From positions 744,001 to 808,000 of the forward strand of contig JAJQJQ010000047.1 of the NCBI GenBank assembly GCA_028622995.1: DNA of 64,000 nt, given 5' to 3'. Below the pieces are notes generated by a model that was not told the origin of the DNA, searched no databases, and saw only the letters and a program-made list of their open reading frames with translations. Made by a program: the position numbers and the translations under genes. Positions 1 to 10,638 of the stretch are shown here, one piece after another (positions within the stretch are counted from its first letter, which is position 1; the number at the start of each line of letters is the position of its first letter). This DNA is from Panagrolaimus kolymaensis (lineage: Eukaryota; Nematoda; Chromadorea; Rhabditida; Panagrolaimidae).

Positions 1-2137
1 TAATATTTCGACCAAATCGACCAAAAAATGATCGTAGATAATATTTTTAAAGTGAGCTGAACCTCCTTCATTTACTTTCTGAATTAAATATTTTGTGGCC
101 GTTTTTCATTCATTTTTTTTCAATTATTCAAAATTCTTTAATATTTCGACCAAATCGACCAAAAAATGATCGTAGATAATATTTTTAAAGTGAGCTGAAC
201 CTCCTTCATTTACTTTCTGAATTAAATATTTTGTGGCCGTTTTTCATTCATTTTTTTTCAATTATTCAAAATTCTTTAATATTTCGACCAAATCGACCAA
301 AAAATGATCGTAGATAATATTTTTAAAGTGAGCTGAACCTCCTTCATTTACTTTCTGAATTAAATATTTTGTGGCCGTTTTTCATTCATTTTTTTTCAAT
401 TATTCAAAATTCTTTAATATTTCGACCAAATCGACCAAAAAATGATCGTAGATAATATTTTTAAAGTGAGCTGAACCTCCTTCATTTACTTTCTGAATTA
501 AATATTTTGTGGCCGTTTTTCATTCATTTTTTTTCAATTATTCAAAATTCTTTAATATTTCGACCAAATCGACCAAAAAATGATCGTAGATAATATTTAT
601 AAAGTGAGCTGAACCTCCTTCATTTAATTTCTGAATTAAATATTTTATGGCCTTGTTTGACCCTTGATTTTCTTTTATTCAAAATTCTTTAATATTTCGA
701 CCAAATCGACCAAAAAATGATTGTAGATAATATTTATAAAGTGAGCTGAACCTCCTTCATTTAATTTCTGAATTAAATATTTTATGGCCTTGTTTGACCC
801 TTGATTTTCTTTTATTCAAAATTCTTTAATATTTCGACCAAATCGACCAAAAAATGATCGTAGATAATATTTATAAAGTGAGCTGAACCTCCTTCATTTA
901 ATTTCTGAATTAAATATTTTATGGCCTTGTTTGACCCTTGATTTTCTTTTATTCAAAATTCTTTAATATTTCGACCAAATCGACCAAAAAATGATTGTAG
1001 ATAATATTTATAAAGTGAGCTGAACCTCCTTCATTTAATTTCTGAATTAAATATTTTATGGCCTTGTTTGACCCTTGATTTTCTTTTATTCAAAATTCTT
1101 TAATATTTCGACCAAATCGACCAAAAAATGATCGTAGATAATATTTTTAAAGTGAGCTGAACCTCCTTCATTTAATTTCTGAATTAAATATTTTATGGCC
1201 TTGTTTGACCCTTGATTTTCTTTTATTCAAAATTCTTTAATATTTCGACCAAATCGACCAAAAAATGATCGTAGATAATATTTTTAAAGTGAGCTGAACC
1301 TCCTTCATTTACTTTCTGAATTAAATATTTTGTGACCGTTTTTCATTCATTTATTTTCAATTATTCAAAATTCTTTAATATTTCGACCAAATCGACCAAA
1401 AAATGATCGTAGATAATATTTATAAAGTGAGCTGAACCTCCTTCATTTACTTTCTGAATTAAATATTTTATGGCCTTGTTTGACCCTTGATTTTCTTTTA
1501 TTCAAAATTTTTTAATATTTCGACCAAATCGACCAAAAAATGATCGTAGATAATATTTATAAAGTGAGCTGAACCTCCTTCATTTAATTTCTGAATTAAA
1601 TATTTTATGGCCTTGTTTGACCCTTGATTTTCTTTTATTCAAAATTCTTTAATATTTCGACCAAATCGACCAAAAAAAGATCGTAGATAATATTTATAAA
1701 GTGAGCTGAACCTCTTCATTTACTTTCTGAATTAAATATTTTATGGCCTTGTTTGACCCTTGATTTTCTTTTATTCAAAATTCTTTAATATTTCGACCAA
1801 ATCGACCAAAAAATGATCGTAGATAATATTTATAAAGTGAGCTGAACCTCTTCATTTACTTTCTGAATTAAATATTTTATGGCCTTGTTTGACCCTTGAT
1901 TTTCTTTTATTCAAAATTCTTTAATATTTCGACCAAATCGACCAAAAAATGATCGTAGATAATATTTATAAAGTGAGCTGAACCTCCTTCATTTAATTTC
2001 TGAATTAAATATTTTATGGCCTTGTTTGACCCTTGATTTTCTTTTATTCAAAATTCTTTAATATTTCGACCAAATCGACCAAAAAATGATCGTAGATAAT
2101 ATTTTTAAAGTGAGCGGAACCTCCTTCATTTACTGTG
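1..2137. repeat. Tandem repeat array, 137-138 bp unit, 16 starts
   Basis: Units begin with TAATATTTCGACCAAATCG at 1, 139, 277, 415, 553, 690, 827, 964, 1101, 1238, 1376, 1513, 1650, 1786, 1922 and 2059, so the spacing is 136-138 bp. Two subtypes differ in the second half of the unit: type A (138 bp) carries GTGGCCGTTTTTCATTC and type B (137 bp) carries ATGGCCTTGTTTGACCC. Units at 690 and 964 share a GATTGTAG variant while 827 and 1101 have GATCGTAG, which suggests a 274-bp dimer was copied as a block. The array is cut by the left edge of the window. It has no coding capacity and no unique spacers. It is a minisatellite or satellite-type array. Confidence 0.97.
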
Positions 2138-2490
2138 CTTTAAATTTCAAAACAAATGGGGGCAGATATAATTTTTGCATGGATCAAATATTTTTAAAGA
2201 AATTTAAAAATCAAAATAAAAGCTTGGTTATTTTACTGTAGCATTTTCTAATGGAAAACGAGTTAAAAAAACTTTAAATTTCAAAATAAATGGGGGCAGA
2301 TATAATTTTTGCATGGATCAAATATTTTTAGAGAAATTAATAAAATCAAAATAAAAGCTTGGTTATTTTACTGTAGCATTTTCTAATGGAAAACTAGTTT
2401 AAAAAAGCTTTAAATTTCAAAACAAATGGGGGCAGATATAATTTTTGCATGGATCAAATATTTTAGAAGAAAATAATAAAATCAAAATAG
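2138..2490. repeat. Second tandem repeat, about 135 bp unit, 2.6 copies
   Basis: Units start at 2138, 2272 and 2408 with CTTTAAATTTCAAAA and share a GGGGGCAGATATAATTTTTG core. The third copy is partial and ends near 2490. The array directly abuts the 137-bp array but is unrelated to it in sequence. Confidence 0.93.
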
Positions 2491-2519
2491 AAGCAGTTTT
2501 GGATTTTATGTGTACAGTT

Positions 2520-2690
2520 AAATAGTGCTGTGACTAACACCGCTGGTGCTTGGGTGCGGTTCTCGATGATAAAATTTTTAAAATCCCGTGCTCGTTGCGG
2601 TGAGGTGCTTGGTGCATTTTTAAAAATGGCTGGTGCCGTCTGCGGTGCTCGGTGCGACCAAATTTCAAAATTACAACACTAAGTATTATC
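2520..2690. repeat. GC-rich GGTGCT-rich patch, possible transposon remnant
   Basis: Unlike its AT-rich surroundings, this stretch is rich in GGTGC motifs in both simple and scrambled copies. The left edge (TAGTGCTGTGAC) and right edge (TACAACACTA) form a weak inverted repeat reminiscent of hAT termini, but the flanks show no 8-bp duplication. It is best treated as an unclassified dispersed repeat. From 2690 to 3075 I see no gene, only sequence upstream of the protease gene. Confidence 0.4.
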
Positions 2691-3075
2691 GACACCTGAG
2701 AAATGAGCTTACGAAATGTTTTTTTACACGTGTTACTGTAAAAGTAATGTTATCATATTTCACAATTTTTGATGTAATAACATGGCGTTTTAAAAGGGTT
2801 TCATTATCATATTTATAAAATCAATTAGGAGCTAAGCAATCTTCAAAAGAATTCATAAAAAGCAGACCACTTATTTAAAGCCACATTATTATTATTTTAT
2901 AGTCAATATACATTTTATTCACAAGCTTTAATGTAAAAAAAATTCACTTAGGATTTTGTGGGAATTTTAAAACTGTTTTCTCTTTTATCAATCAAACATT
3001 TAAAAGAAATTCGTGAATTTACAACCTTAATTTTTTGATTAAAATATGTACTCTTTCAGGATTTACGATAAAAAG

Positions 3076-4850
3076 ATGTTTCTTCCGGCTTTGTTCGCTT
3101 CCATTATCTTTCAGCTGTTTGTAATGGGACAAGTATGTTTTTAAAAATATTTAGAAGAGAAGGTGTTTAATAAAACTCTCATTTTTTAAGTACAAAAAAT
3201 TTTAACTTTTGTTTTTCAAAATTTCAAAAAGCTATTTTTTCGAAAATATTATTATATTGATAAAAATTCGCCAATGTTGTTTGTTTAAGTATAAATATAC
3301 GAGAGAAAAAGAAATTCAAAAAATCGAACTTTAAATACAATATTTAATCATATGCCTTTTTTGTTCTTGTTTTTTCTAAATAAGAGATTAATTTTTTTTT
3401 ATAAAAGTAGTAGACAATCTACTTTAATTCGTTACAAAATTGTTTTTAAGCTTCAAACGGATATGAATAAGAAACAAAATGGTGATACTTATTTAAATGG
3501 CAATTTTCCCTTCTTCCAACCTATCAATTATGACAAAAAAGAATACGATTTGCAAGCAGAAATAACCTCAAGATCGACTATTGGTGTAAAATTTGGTGAA
3601 AAAGTTAATGGAGAAGAATTGACAGGTAAAATTTATTCACCTATCCTTTTAAAATAAGTGAATTCCTTTTCAACTTTAATAGCAAACGTATTTAAAAAAA
3701 AGATGAAAAGCTACGTTTTTATTGATATTTTTATTAATTAAAAAATCTTTGCTCCAAAAAACGAAAAATGGAAAATTTAGTTTGATAATTAAATGTTTAT
3801 TTTTTTCTCGTCAAGTTTCTTAATTTCTACTAAATTTGCCTAAAATTAATTCTAAATTACAATATAATTTTTCAGATTATGATAATGGTTTTGAAGTGAC
3901 ACCAATACATTGTGCTGACCAGTGTGACGCTTTTTATTTTTTTCGCCTCCGCCTCCGCCTCCACCTCCGGAGGCGGAGGCGCCTCCGGAGGCGTTGGAGG
4001 CGCCTCCGGAGGCGCGGGGGCGATAAAAATACGTTAGTTTTTTGAAACGTCGCCTCCGCCTCCGCCTCCGCCTCCGGAGGTGGAGGCGCCTCCGGAGGCG
4101 ATGGAGGCGCCTCCGGAGGCGGAGGCGTGTCACACTGGTGCTGACGAACCTGAACCATATAAAGATTTCAGAAACAATGATAAACTTCCTGTATTAAATC
4201 AAGGCAACACCAATTCATGCTACGCCTTTCAAACAATTGATATTATTCAATATTCCATTTACTATGATTTACCGGACATAGAAAAAGATTTTAAACTTAG
4301 CGTTCAACAGATGTTGGATTGTTCGCCGAATAATAAAGGTATTAGCGGTGGAACTGTGGGCTTTGTATGTTATTATAATATTATATTAAGAAAAAACTCT
4401 TTTTAATCTGAAAGTATTTAGGCATTATTGTATGCAAAGGAAACGCCATTAGTATTGGATGCACAATATCCTTTAACCCTGGTAAACCAAAATTGCAGTC
4501 TTCAAAACATCACTGCAACCGACTTGTACCAAGTTGATAACTGGATATCTGTACCTCCAGCAGACTTTTTAAAATGTGCAAGCACCTCACCCTTGATCAC
4601 ACCTATTTTTGTTAATGAGAAATTCAGAGCATATAAAAGGGGCATATTAAATGATGAATGCATTGGTCGGCCTGCACTCGATCACTATATTCTTATTGTC
4701 GGATATCAAGTGTTCAATGGTGAAGATGTATGGATAATTAAAAATACATGGGGAGACAGCTGGGGTTATTCAGGTTATGGCTATGTATCCAGTAAAGGTG
4801 TTAACCCGCTTTGTTTATACAACGAAGCCCGTAGAGTATGTATTAGCTAA
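3076..4850 (+). pseudogene. Papain-family (C1A) cysteine protease, exon 3 broken by a transposon
   Basis: Exons: 3076-3132, 3451-3625, 3876-4364, 4422-4850. Exon 1 encodes a signal peptide (MFLPALFASIIFQLFVMGQ). The mature part shows the C1A catalytic set: oxyanion Gln in LNQG, Cys in NSCYAF, His in ALDHYILIVGY and Asn in WIIKNTWGDSWG, near residues 111, 117, 253 and 273 of the uninterrupted protein. The usual first Cys of the CGSCW motif is Asn/Thr here and GCxGG reads GISGG, so one disulfide is missing. Exon 3 carries a 218-bp hAT-like MITE (3920-4137) plus an 8-bp target duplication, 226 bases in total, which shifts the frame. Without the insertion the exons sum to 924 bases (307 residues) with consistent phases. 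The enzyme would be a secreted or lysosomal endopeptidase. This allele is probably null unless the insert is spliced out. Confidence 0.88.
3920..4137. mobile_element. hAT-type MITE, 218 bp, GC-rich, with 8-bp TSD
   Basis: Termini are CAGTGTGAC at 3920-3928 and its perfect reverse complement GTCACACTG at 4129-4137. Both are flanked by the direct duplication GTGCTGAC (3912-3919 and 4138-4145). An 8-bp duplication with CAGTG ends is typical of hAT transposons. The interior is two blocks of GCCTCC/GGAGGC palindromic simple sequence separated by a short AT spacer, able to form strong hairpins. There is no transposase. It lies inside exon 3 of the cysteine protease, and the Arg- and Pro-rich open frames across it are by-products. 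Confidence 0.9.
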
Positions 4851-5338
4851 AAGGGTCAATCCAGCTTCAAATAACTAATTTCGAAGAAAAAAGATCGCTT
4901 CTAACTAACAAACACTCTTTAAAATTTTAAAATGATAACTTAAACTATTTTGAATTTTCTTTACTTTAGTTTCCACGTTTATTTTTTCTTTCAAGTTTTA
5001 AAATTTTGAAAGAAAAACCGAAACTCAAAAAAATTAAAATGTGCTTTAAATGTATTGATTGTCAATCATTTTGTTTACCAATCCACATAAATTCTATCTG
5101 TTGAGTCTTTGTATAGTTTTTTTACCAAATATCAGGAAATAAACATGGTTATTATAAAAATTCACGAGTAACGTATAAAATATAAAATTTACAACTTCAA
5201 TATCATAAAACGAAAGTCTATCATGTTTAATCTAACAATTGTATGGATGGCAACAATATGCCATTTTCAGCAAATAAAAAGTCAAAACTGCCTTTTTAAT
5301 AAAATTGCTTTTATATCTCAATGTTCAAACAATCAACT
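4851..5338. other. Convergent intergenic spacer
   Basis: This 488-bp AT-rich spacer separates the 3' ends of the cysteine protease (+) and the HAT/F-box-like gene (-). I see no RNA gene or repeat in it. Several AATAAA-like strings (for example near 5140 and 5270) could serve either 3' end. Confidence 0.6.
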
Positions 5339-7818
5339 TTATCTGATAGCAGACACATAAAAGGTTACGTCGAGCTTTTGACTTTGTTGCCAATGTTTTT
5401 CTAGTTCATTATTAACAATATCTTTAGTGGCTTTTGCAAGCTCACGAGAACACGTTGTATTAGTGAATTTTATTGATATTTGCGCATCGGTTTTGAAACT
5501 ATTCTAAAAAAATTATTGAAATTGATTTCGCAAGTTAAAAGTATTAATCACATGATGCAGCTTAAATATCGAATACAAATCTCACCTTTATAAATTCACA
5601 TAAAGAAAAAGGTTCGAAGTTTTCGTAATTCGTTTCTTCTAAAACAAATCTTTTAATCTTATTATTGAAAACTAGCTTAGACATAATTTGGTTGGTGTTT
5701 GTTGTTGTTTCTGGGCGGGTAATTCTTAAATTTAAAATAAAAGTGTTCATAGTAATTTAGAAATAAAGCTTACTTGAACTCAACAATTCTTGGTAATAAT
5801 TCTATGATTTCTTCCAAAACCATTAAGACCTTATCAGGTTTATAAATTTTGCATTTTTCTAGCTCAATTGTTTCAACTTTTCCATGGCCCACAAGAAGCT
5901 TTAATTCTTTGATTGTAAATTCTTGATTACATATTTCAATATGTTTCGCAGTACAAAAAAGCACATGTTGCATAGTTTGCACAAGCAAGTTTGGAAGCCT
6001 AAAAAATACCAGTTTTTATAAAAAATAAAAAAGTTTTATGCGTAAAGCAACATTGAATTTTCCTACCAAAACGTATAAAAAATGCTTTTCTCACCTTACG
6101 TGATCAAAATAAAAAGAATTAGAAATAATTAAGCTAAGTTCATAATATATTTTATATTTTGGTAATGCTGCATACCAATCTTCACAATAAATATTACAAT
6201 TGGGACCTATATAAATTCCGAGGGATTGTTGATAAAATTGTATAGCTTTATCTGGAAATAAAGCATCACGAAATTGTGAATTATGACTAATAAATCGATG
6301 GCAAACAGGAAATTTGTATGCTTGAAAAAAGTATTTACAACTTTTATGCAATTTATGGATTACAATTGGATTTCGGCTTTCAAGAATATAATTGATTAAA
6401 AAATATGGAAATGAGAAATTTTGACATTTTTGACCAGCAGAGGAATATTTTGTTGCAATGCATGCTTGAGTATCTAAAAAATTGTTTCGCAAAAATGATT
6501 TACGTATTTTTCTCTTTCTTACCTTTTTTAAAAAACCATAGATTATTTGTGATACTTTTTAAATGGAGATTCTCATCTGCATCTTCTAATTGATATATTT
6601 CAAAACTAAATGGATTTTTCCATTGAACAACCGCTGGTCCATACTTCATTGCAGCAGCTTTGTATTTTTCTTTCATTACTATATCATCAATAAAATATCG
6701 ACAACAACGCGAATATATTTCTAGCATTTTCTAAAAATTAATAATAAAATTTGAATTATCAAACGAAGCATTTTGCGTCGCTAACCTTGGTGTTATGATT
6801 TTCCAAATAATCAAGGTATAATTTCCACAAACTAATATTATTTAAATTTAAACTAATCCTATATTCAATGTTATTTGTAACGAATACTTCATCATGAATT
6901 TCTGTAATTAATGTAAACCATTTGCTGTCGTCATTTTCGGTTGCTAAAATTTCGGTATATTTCTCTTTCATTTTTTGGTATTGTTGAATAATATTTTTTG
7001 ATAATGGCTTGGCTGAAAATTAAACTGTATTATGAAATAAAGAAAAAATCGTTATGTAAAAAAATTTACATGAGAATTTCTGAAAATAATCGAGTAAGCT
7101 TTCCAAATTTTTGTTCGGGAAAGAAAATTTTTGATTAATTTCATCTTCGTTGATTAAAAATTTTGGTTGAGGACCAAATGGCTCTACATTCTGGTGTAAT
7201 AGTTTTGGAAGAGATATCTAAGTTTTTTTTATATTATGTATTTCGCAAGGTTAATATGTTTTTCCTTACCTTATTAAAATAAAAATTAGACAATGATTTT
7301 TGCTTCAAACTGTTTACTTCATTTAAAATTAAAATTTCATTTTCTTGATCCCGTTTTCCAATAACTGAATAAAGTTCGTCGTTATACAATCTAAAATTAA
7401 ATTACTATTATGAAAAAGAAAAATTGAGGGTTTCGAGTTTTAGGTTAGTAATTATTTAACCTCAAGATTCCAAAAATTAAAAGTCAAAGTTTAAAGAGAA
7501 TTTTTTTTATTGATGAAAGGGAAATTCAAAATTTGTCAATCTAAACTACACATTTTTCAAAAAGAATTAGACCAATTTTATTTATTTAATCTTCGCAATA
7601 AAACAATTTTTTCTTTATTTTTCAATAAAACCTGAAACTGCTTACTTGAAGAGTAAATCCCATAAATCTTTCACCATCAAATAATTATTCGAAAAGTTAA
7701 ATAAAAGTTCTCGCTTTTCTTTATTTGAAGAAGCGTTATTAAATAGTTCTTGCAATTCTACAATTTTTTCTTGATAGCTTTGGCAAAGCCCATTAAATAT
7801 TTTATCATTAATCAGCAT
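5339..7818 (-). CDS. HAT-repeat-like plus nematode F-box-like fusion protein, 594 aa
   Basis: Nine exons (5' to 3'): 7818-7646, 7390-7270, 7217-7070, 7012-6786, 6730-6523, 6473-6095, 5998-5774, 5724-5586, 5503-5339. They sum to 1785 bases and all splice phases close. Residues about 148-290 contain half-a-TPR-like sequence (SLWKLYLDYLENHNTK followed by MLEIYSRCCRYF), which resembles PRP39-type splicing factors. From about residue 308 the protein switches to a nematode family opened by FSFPYFLINYIL and KSCKYFF, continuing with an EEIIELLPRI motif. That family looks F-box or leucine-rich-like and is expanded in clade IV nematodes. The combination suggests a substrate adaptor built on an RNA-processing scaffold, but function is inferred. 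The alternative is two adjacent genes read as one. Both family labels come from pattern memory and are moderate. Confidence 0.7.
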
Positions 7819-8505
7819 TTTAAAGACAGAAGAAAACAGTCTTTTTAAATGAAAGCAAAATCAATATTAATTTTCATTGGCTTTTTCGAGAAAAAAAGAA
7901 GACATTAGTACATTTTTTGTAGTTTGAACCCAAAACAAAAAGCTGGCATTCTTTGAATTTTTTTAACAAAATTTTTATTTCGGTCTTTTTTTGGCAAAAC
8001 TTTATATTTTTTTATAAAATTTTCATAAAATATTAAAATATATGTTTTTGAGTTGTTGACAAAAAAAGCAAATTTGATAGGCATCCTCCAATTTGCTTGT
8101 AAATTCACTCTATATTTGTTATTTAAAAGATTAAATTTTTTTAGAAAAGATGAAGGGTTTGTCTGTCAAAAAAAAAAAATGGGCACATTCATTAAACGAA
8201 TCTAACGGTTGCGATGAAATAAAGTGAAATAAAAGTGAGAAAACAGTCGATGGTTTTTCAAGAATAATAGTCGTAAGAATGAAAGAATGAATTACAGACA
8301 AAGCTATTCGTCCGAGAATTAAATAAAAAATAAAATTTGTTAAAGCAAAAATAATGGAAAAAAGCAAAATATGCAACCAGGTAGATAAACACATTATAGA
8401 CTACTTTACAAAAAAGGTTAAATTTACAAAATTCAATTGGCAACGTTGCAAAAAACAGTAGATAATAAGTTCGCTAATTGCATATTTAAAAAATATTCAT
8501 TTTCA
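7819..8505. other. Intergenic region with a CUB-like exon relic
   Basis: This is the upstream region of the HAT/F-box-like gene and the 3' flank of the coiled-coil J gene. The only recognisable content is the relic annotated at 8185-8285; the remaining open frames are low complexity. Confidence 0.5.
8185..8285 (-). pseudogene. Exon fragment copied from a CUB-like gene
   Basis: On the minus strand this encodes TTIILEKPSTVFSLLFHFIS. That nearly matches VIILAKPSTVFSLLFRFIS in exon 2 of the CUB-like gene at 11950-13702 (nucleotides about 12930-13010), and the DNA is clearly similar over roughly 85 bases. No flanking exons of the parent gene are present, so it is an orphan duplicated fragment. 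Confidence 0.7.
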
Positions 8506-10638
8506 TTATTCTGGCTTATTATTTTCGACATTTTTATCATTACCTGAGACTGATTCGGAACTAATAATATTATTTAAAAAAGAAATTCGCTGAGCTTTCT
8601 TTGGTGGAAAATGGATTTCGCCATCTGCTGGTAGAGGGCGTTTTCTTTTTCTAATCTAAAATATAAAATGTTTACTGGAAAAATAAAAATTCAAGTTGTA
8701 CTTCTTGAACCAATGTTTCCACGTGTTTTTGAAAACTCAAAGTCGCGGGTTCATTATTTAATTTTTTGGGAATAGTTTGAACTTCAGAACTTTCGAGTGA
8801 ACGACGATCTCCTTTGTTGACATGAGAATGGTCTACTTTGTTAGAGTGGGTCATTTTTTGAACATATAGATTAACATCATTTTGGTGGCTTTTTTCTTCG
8901 ACATAAACCGGATGGTGCTTATTTTTTACGACCAAATTTGCTTTCCTATAGGTATCTATGGCAAATATTCTAGGGATGGCTTTTTCCGATACTTCATCAC
9001 TCTGAAAAAAAATATAAAGATATACATAAATTAAAAATAATGCAAAGCTAATTACCGTATCCAAAAAAATTAGATTTCCTTTTCGATATTCTTCAAATTC
9101 ATTTTGTAGTTTATTCAACTTCGATTTTGAGGATACCTTTTCTTTAATAAGAATATTTTTTAAGTTCGAAATCTGATAAAAATATATACAAAATTATTTA
9201 TCTTAAATTCAGTTAACTAAAAATATTACTTCTTTTTCTTGACAAATCATAATTGAATACATATCAGTGATAAGTGAACGCATTTCAGTGGCTATAGATG
9301 ATTTAAATTCGTCCAAATCATTTTCTAACGTTTTTTCATTACTTTCGAGTTCTTGATTCTATAAATAAGATAATAAAAATATTTTTGTTGTATTTTATTT
9401 TAATAATCTACCTTTTCTAAGAGAATCTTATTTTTTTCTTTTTCTTTTTTGAGATTGTTTCTTAAATCATTCATGGCAAGACGGATTTTCGCCATATCCG
9501 ATTTAAAATCTATCAATTTGGCTTCTAAAGATCTTTTTTCTGCTTCAAATCTTTGTTTCTACAAAATAAAAAAGAATTAGGATTTTTTCTTTGAAAAATA
9601 AAAATTTACTTTATCCGATAAAGCCATATTAATTTGTTTTGCTTTTTGAAAATTTTGCTTTAAATAACTATTAAGCGAACTCAATAATGCATTTTCAGAT
9701 TCAATTTTCTTTATATGGGCTTCTCTTGATTTTTTATCAGCTTGAAGTTTAATATTCTACAACTATATGATTAATATGTTTGAATTAAGATAAGAAAAAA
9801 TTAGTTACTTTTTTCAAGAGGCACGATTTAATCTCTTTTTCTTGTTGAAGATTTTGGTTTAAATCGGTTATTTTTTGCTCCATTTGATTACAATGAGATT
9901 GCATCCATTGAAATTTCTTTTTCTTTTTTTCATATTCTTCATTCGGCATAACTTTAATTTCCTGGTATTGCAAAAGTTCGAGCCCATTTTTAACAGTTGC
10001 ATTTTCAATTTGGGGCAACCCAAAATCATGACTTTGATAAACCTACAAAAAAAACTTTATTCGTTTGTATCTTTAAAAAAGTAATATTACTTTTTGCATG
10101 AGATCCTTATTTGTTGTTTCCAAAGATAAATATTTATCTTTCCAATAAGCAATCTAAAATAAACAAACTTAAGATGATCAAATGGAAGATCGAAACCTAC
10201 TTCACTATTTTCATTGGAATTTCGCTCGATCAAAGCTAAATTAAATGCTTCATTGGAGTATTTCAGAAACTTAACACTATCTTCCATAGAATTTTCGAGG
10301 TTTTTTACAACTAAAAAGAAGGAATAATTATAAGTTTAAATACATATTTCCGTGAAAAATATTACCTTCGGAAAAATATTTGGCTAATTTTTCTGAATTA
10401 TTAAGAATTTTGTAAGCTTCTTTAATAATTATTAATTCAACACCTTCCTTTCCGGCAGTGTAATTATTGTAAGCAATAGCAACTAAAATAAAAGATATAC
10501 ATTATTTCTTTAAAATAACAAATCACAAAACTTGCCATAAGTTTTATTGTTTCTTTGGTTTTCTGGAATTCCAAAAACTTTGTAAAGATCCGCTGTCCCA
10601 AATGCTTTCCTACATTCGTCAATAAGTTTTGATTCCAT
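8506..10638 (-). CDS. Degenerate DNAJC9-like J-domain coiled-coil protein, 538 aa
   Basis: Eleven exons: 10638-10536, 10482-10366, 10310-10201, 10153-10091, 10042-9809, 9756-9610, 9558-9412, 9358-9230, 9172-9056, 9001-8702, 8655-8506. They total 1617 bases with consistent phases. The start (LIDECRKAFGTADLYKVFGI) closely resembles DNAJC9, a histone H3-H4 co-chaperone with a J domain. The HPD that stimulates Hsp70 is absent: the helix II-III turn reads YNNYTAGKEG, followed by the helix III-like EAYKILNNSEKLAKY. Residues about 110-400 are heptad-rich coiled coil built from successive phase-0 exons. The last exon has a basic RKRKRPLP nuclear-localisation-like motif. Intron 1 requires a GC donor (G/GCAAGT). 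It is probably a nuclear structural protein that has lost J-domain catalysis; the function is inference. Confidence 0.78.

Noticed and set aside
1..2137. CRISPR-like array
   Set aside because: Units are contiguous 137-138 bp repeats without unique spacers, in a eukaryotic genome.
2520..2690. Calling the GGTGC-rich patch a hAT element
   Set aside because: The edges are only weakly inverted and the flanking 8-mers do not match.
3836..4158. Arg-rich and Pro-rich open frames on both strands
   Set aside because: They lie across the GCCTCC/GGAGGC palindromic interior of the hAT MITE and are products of its simple sequence.
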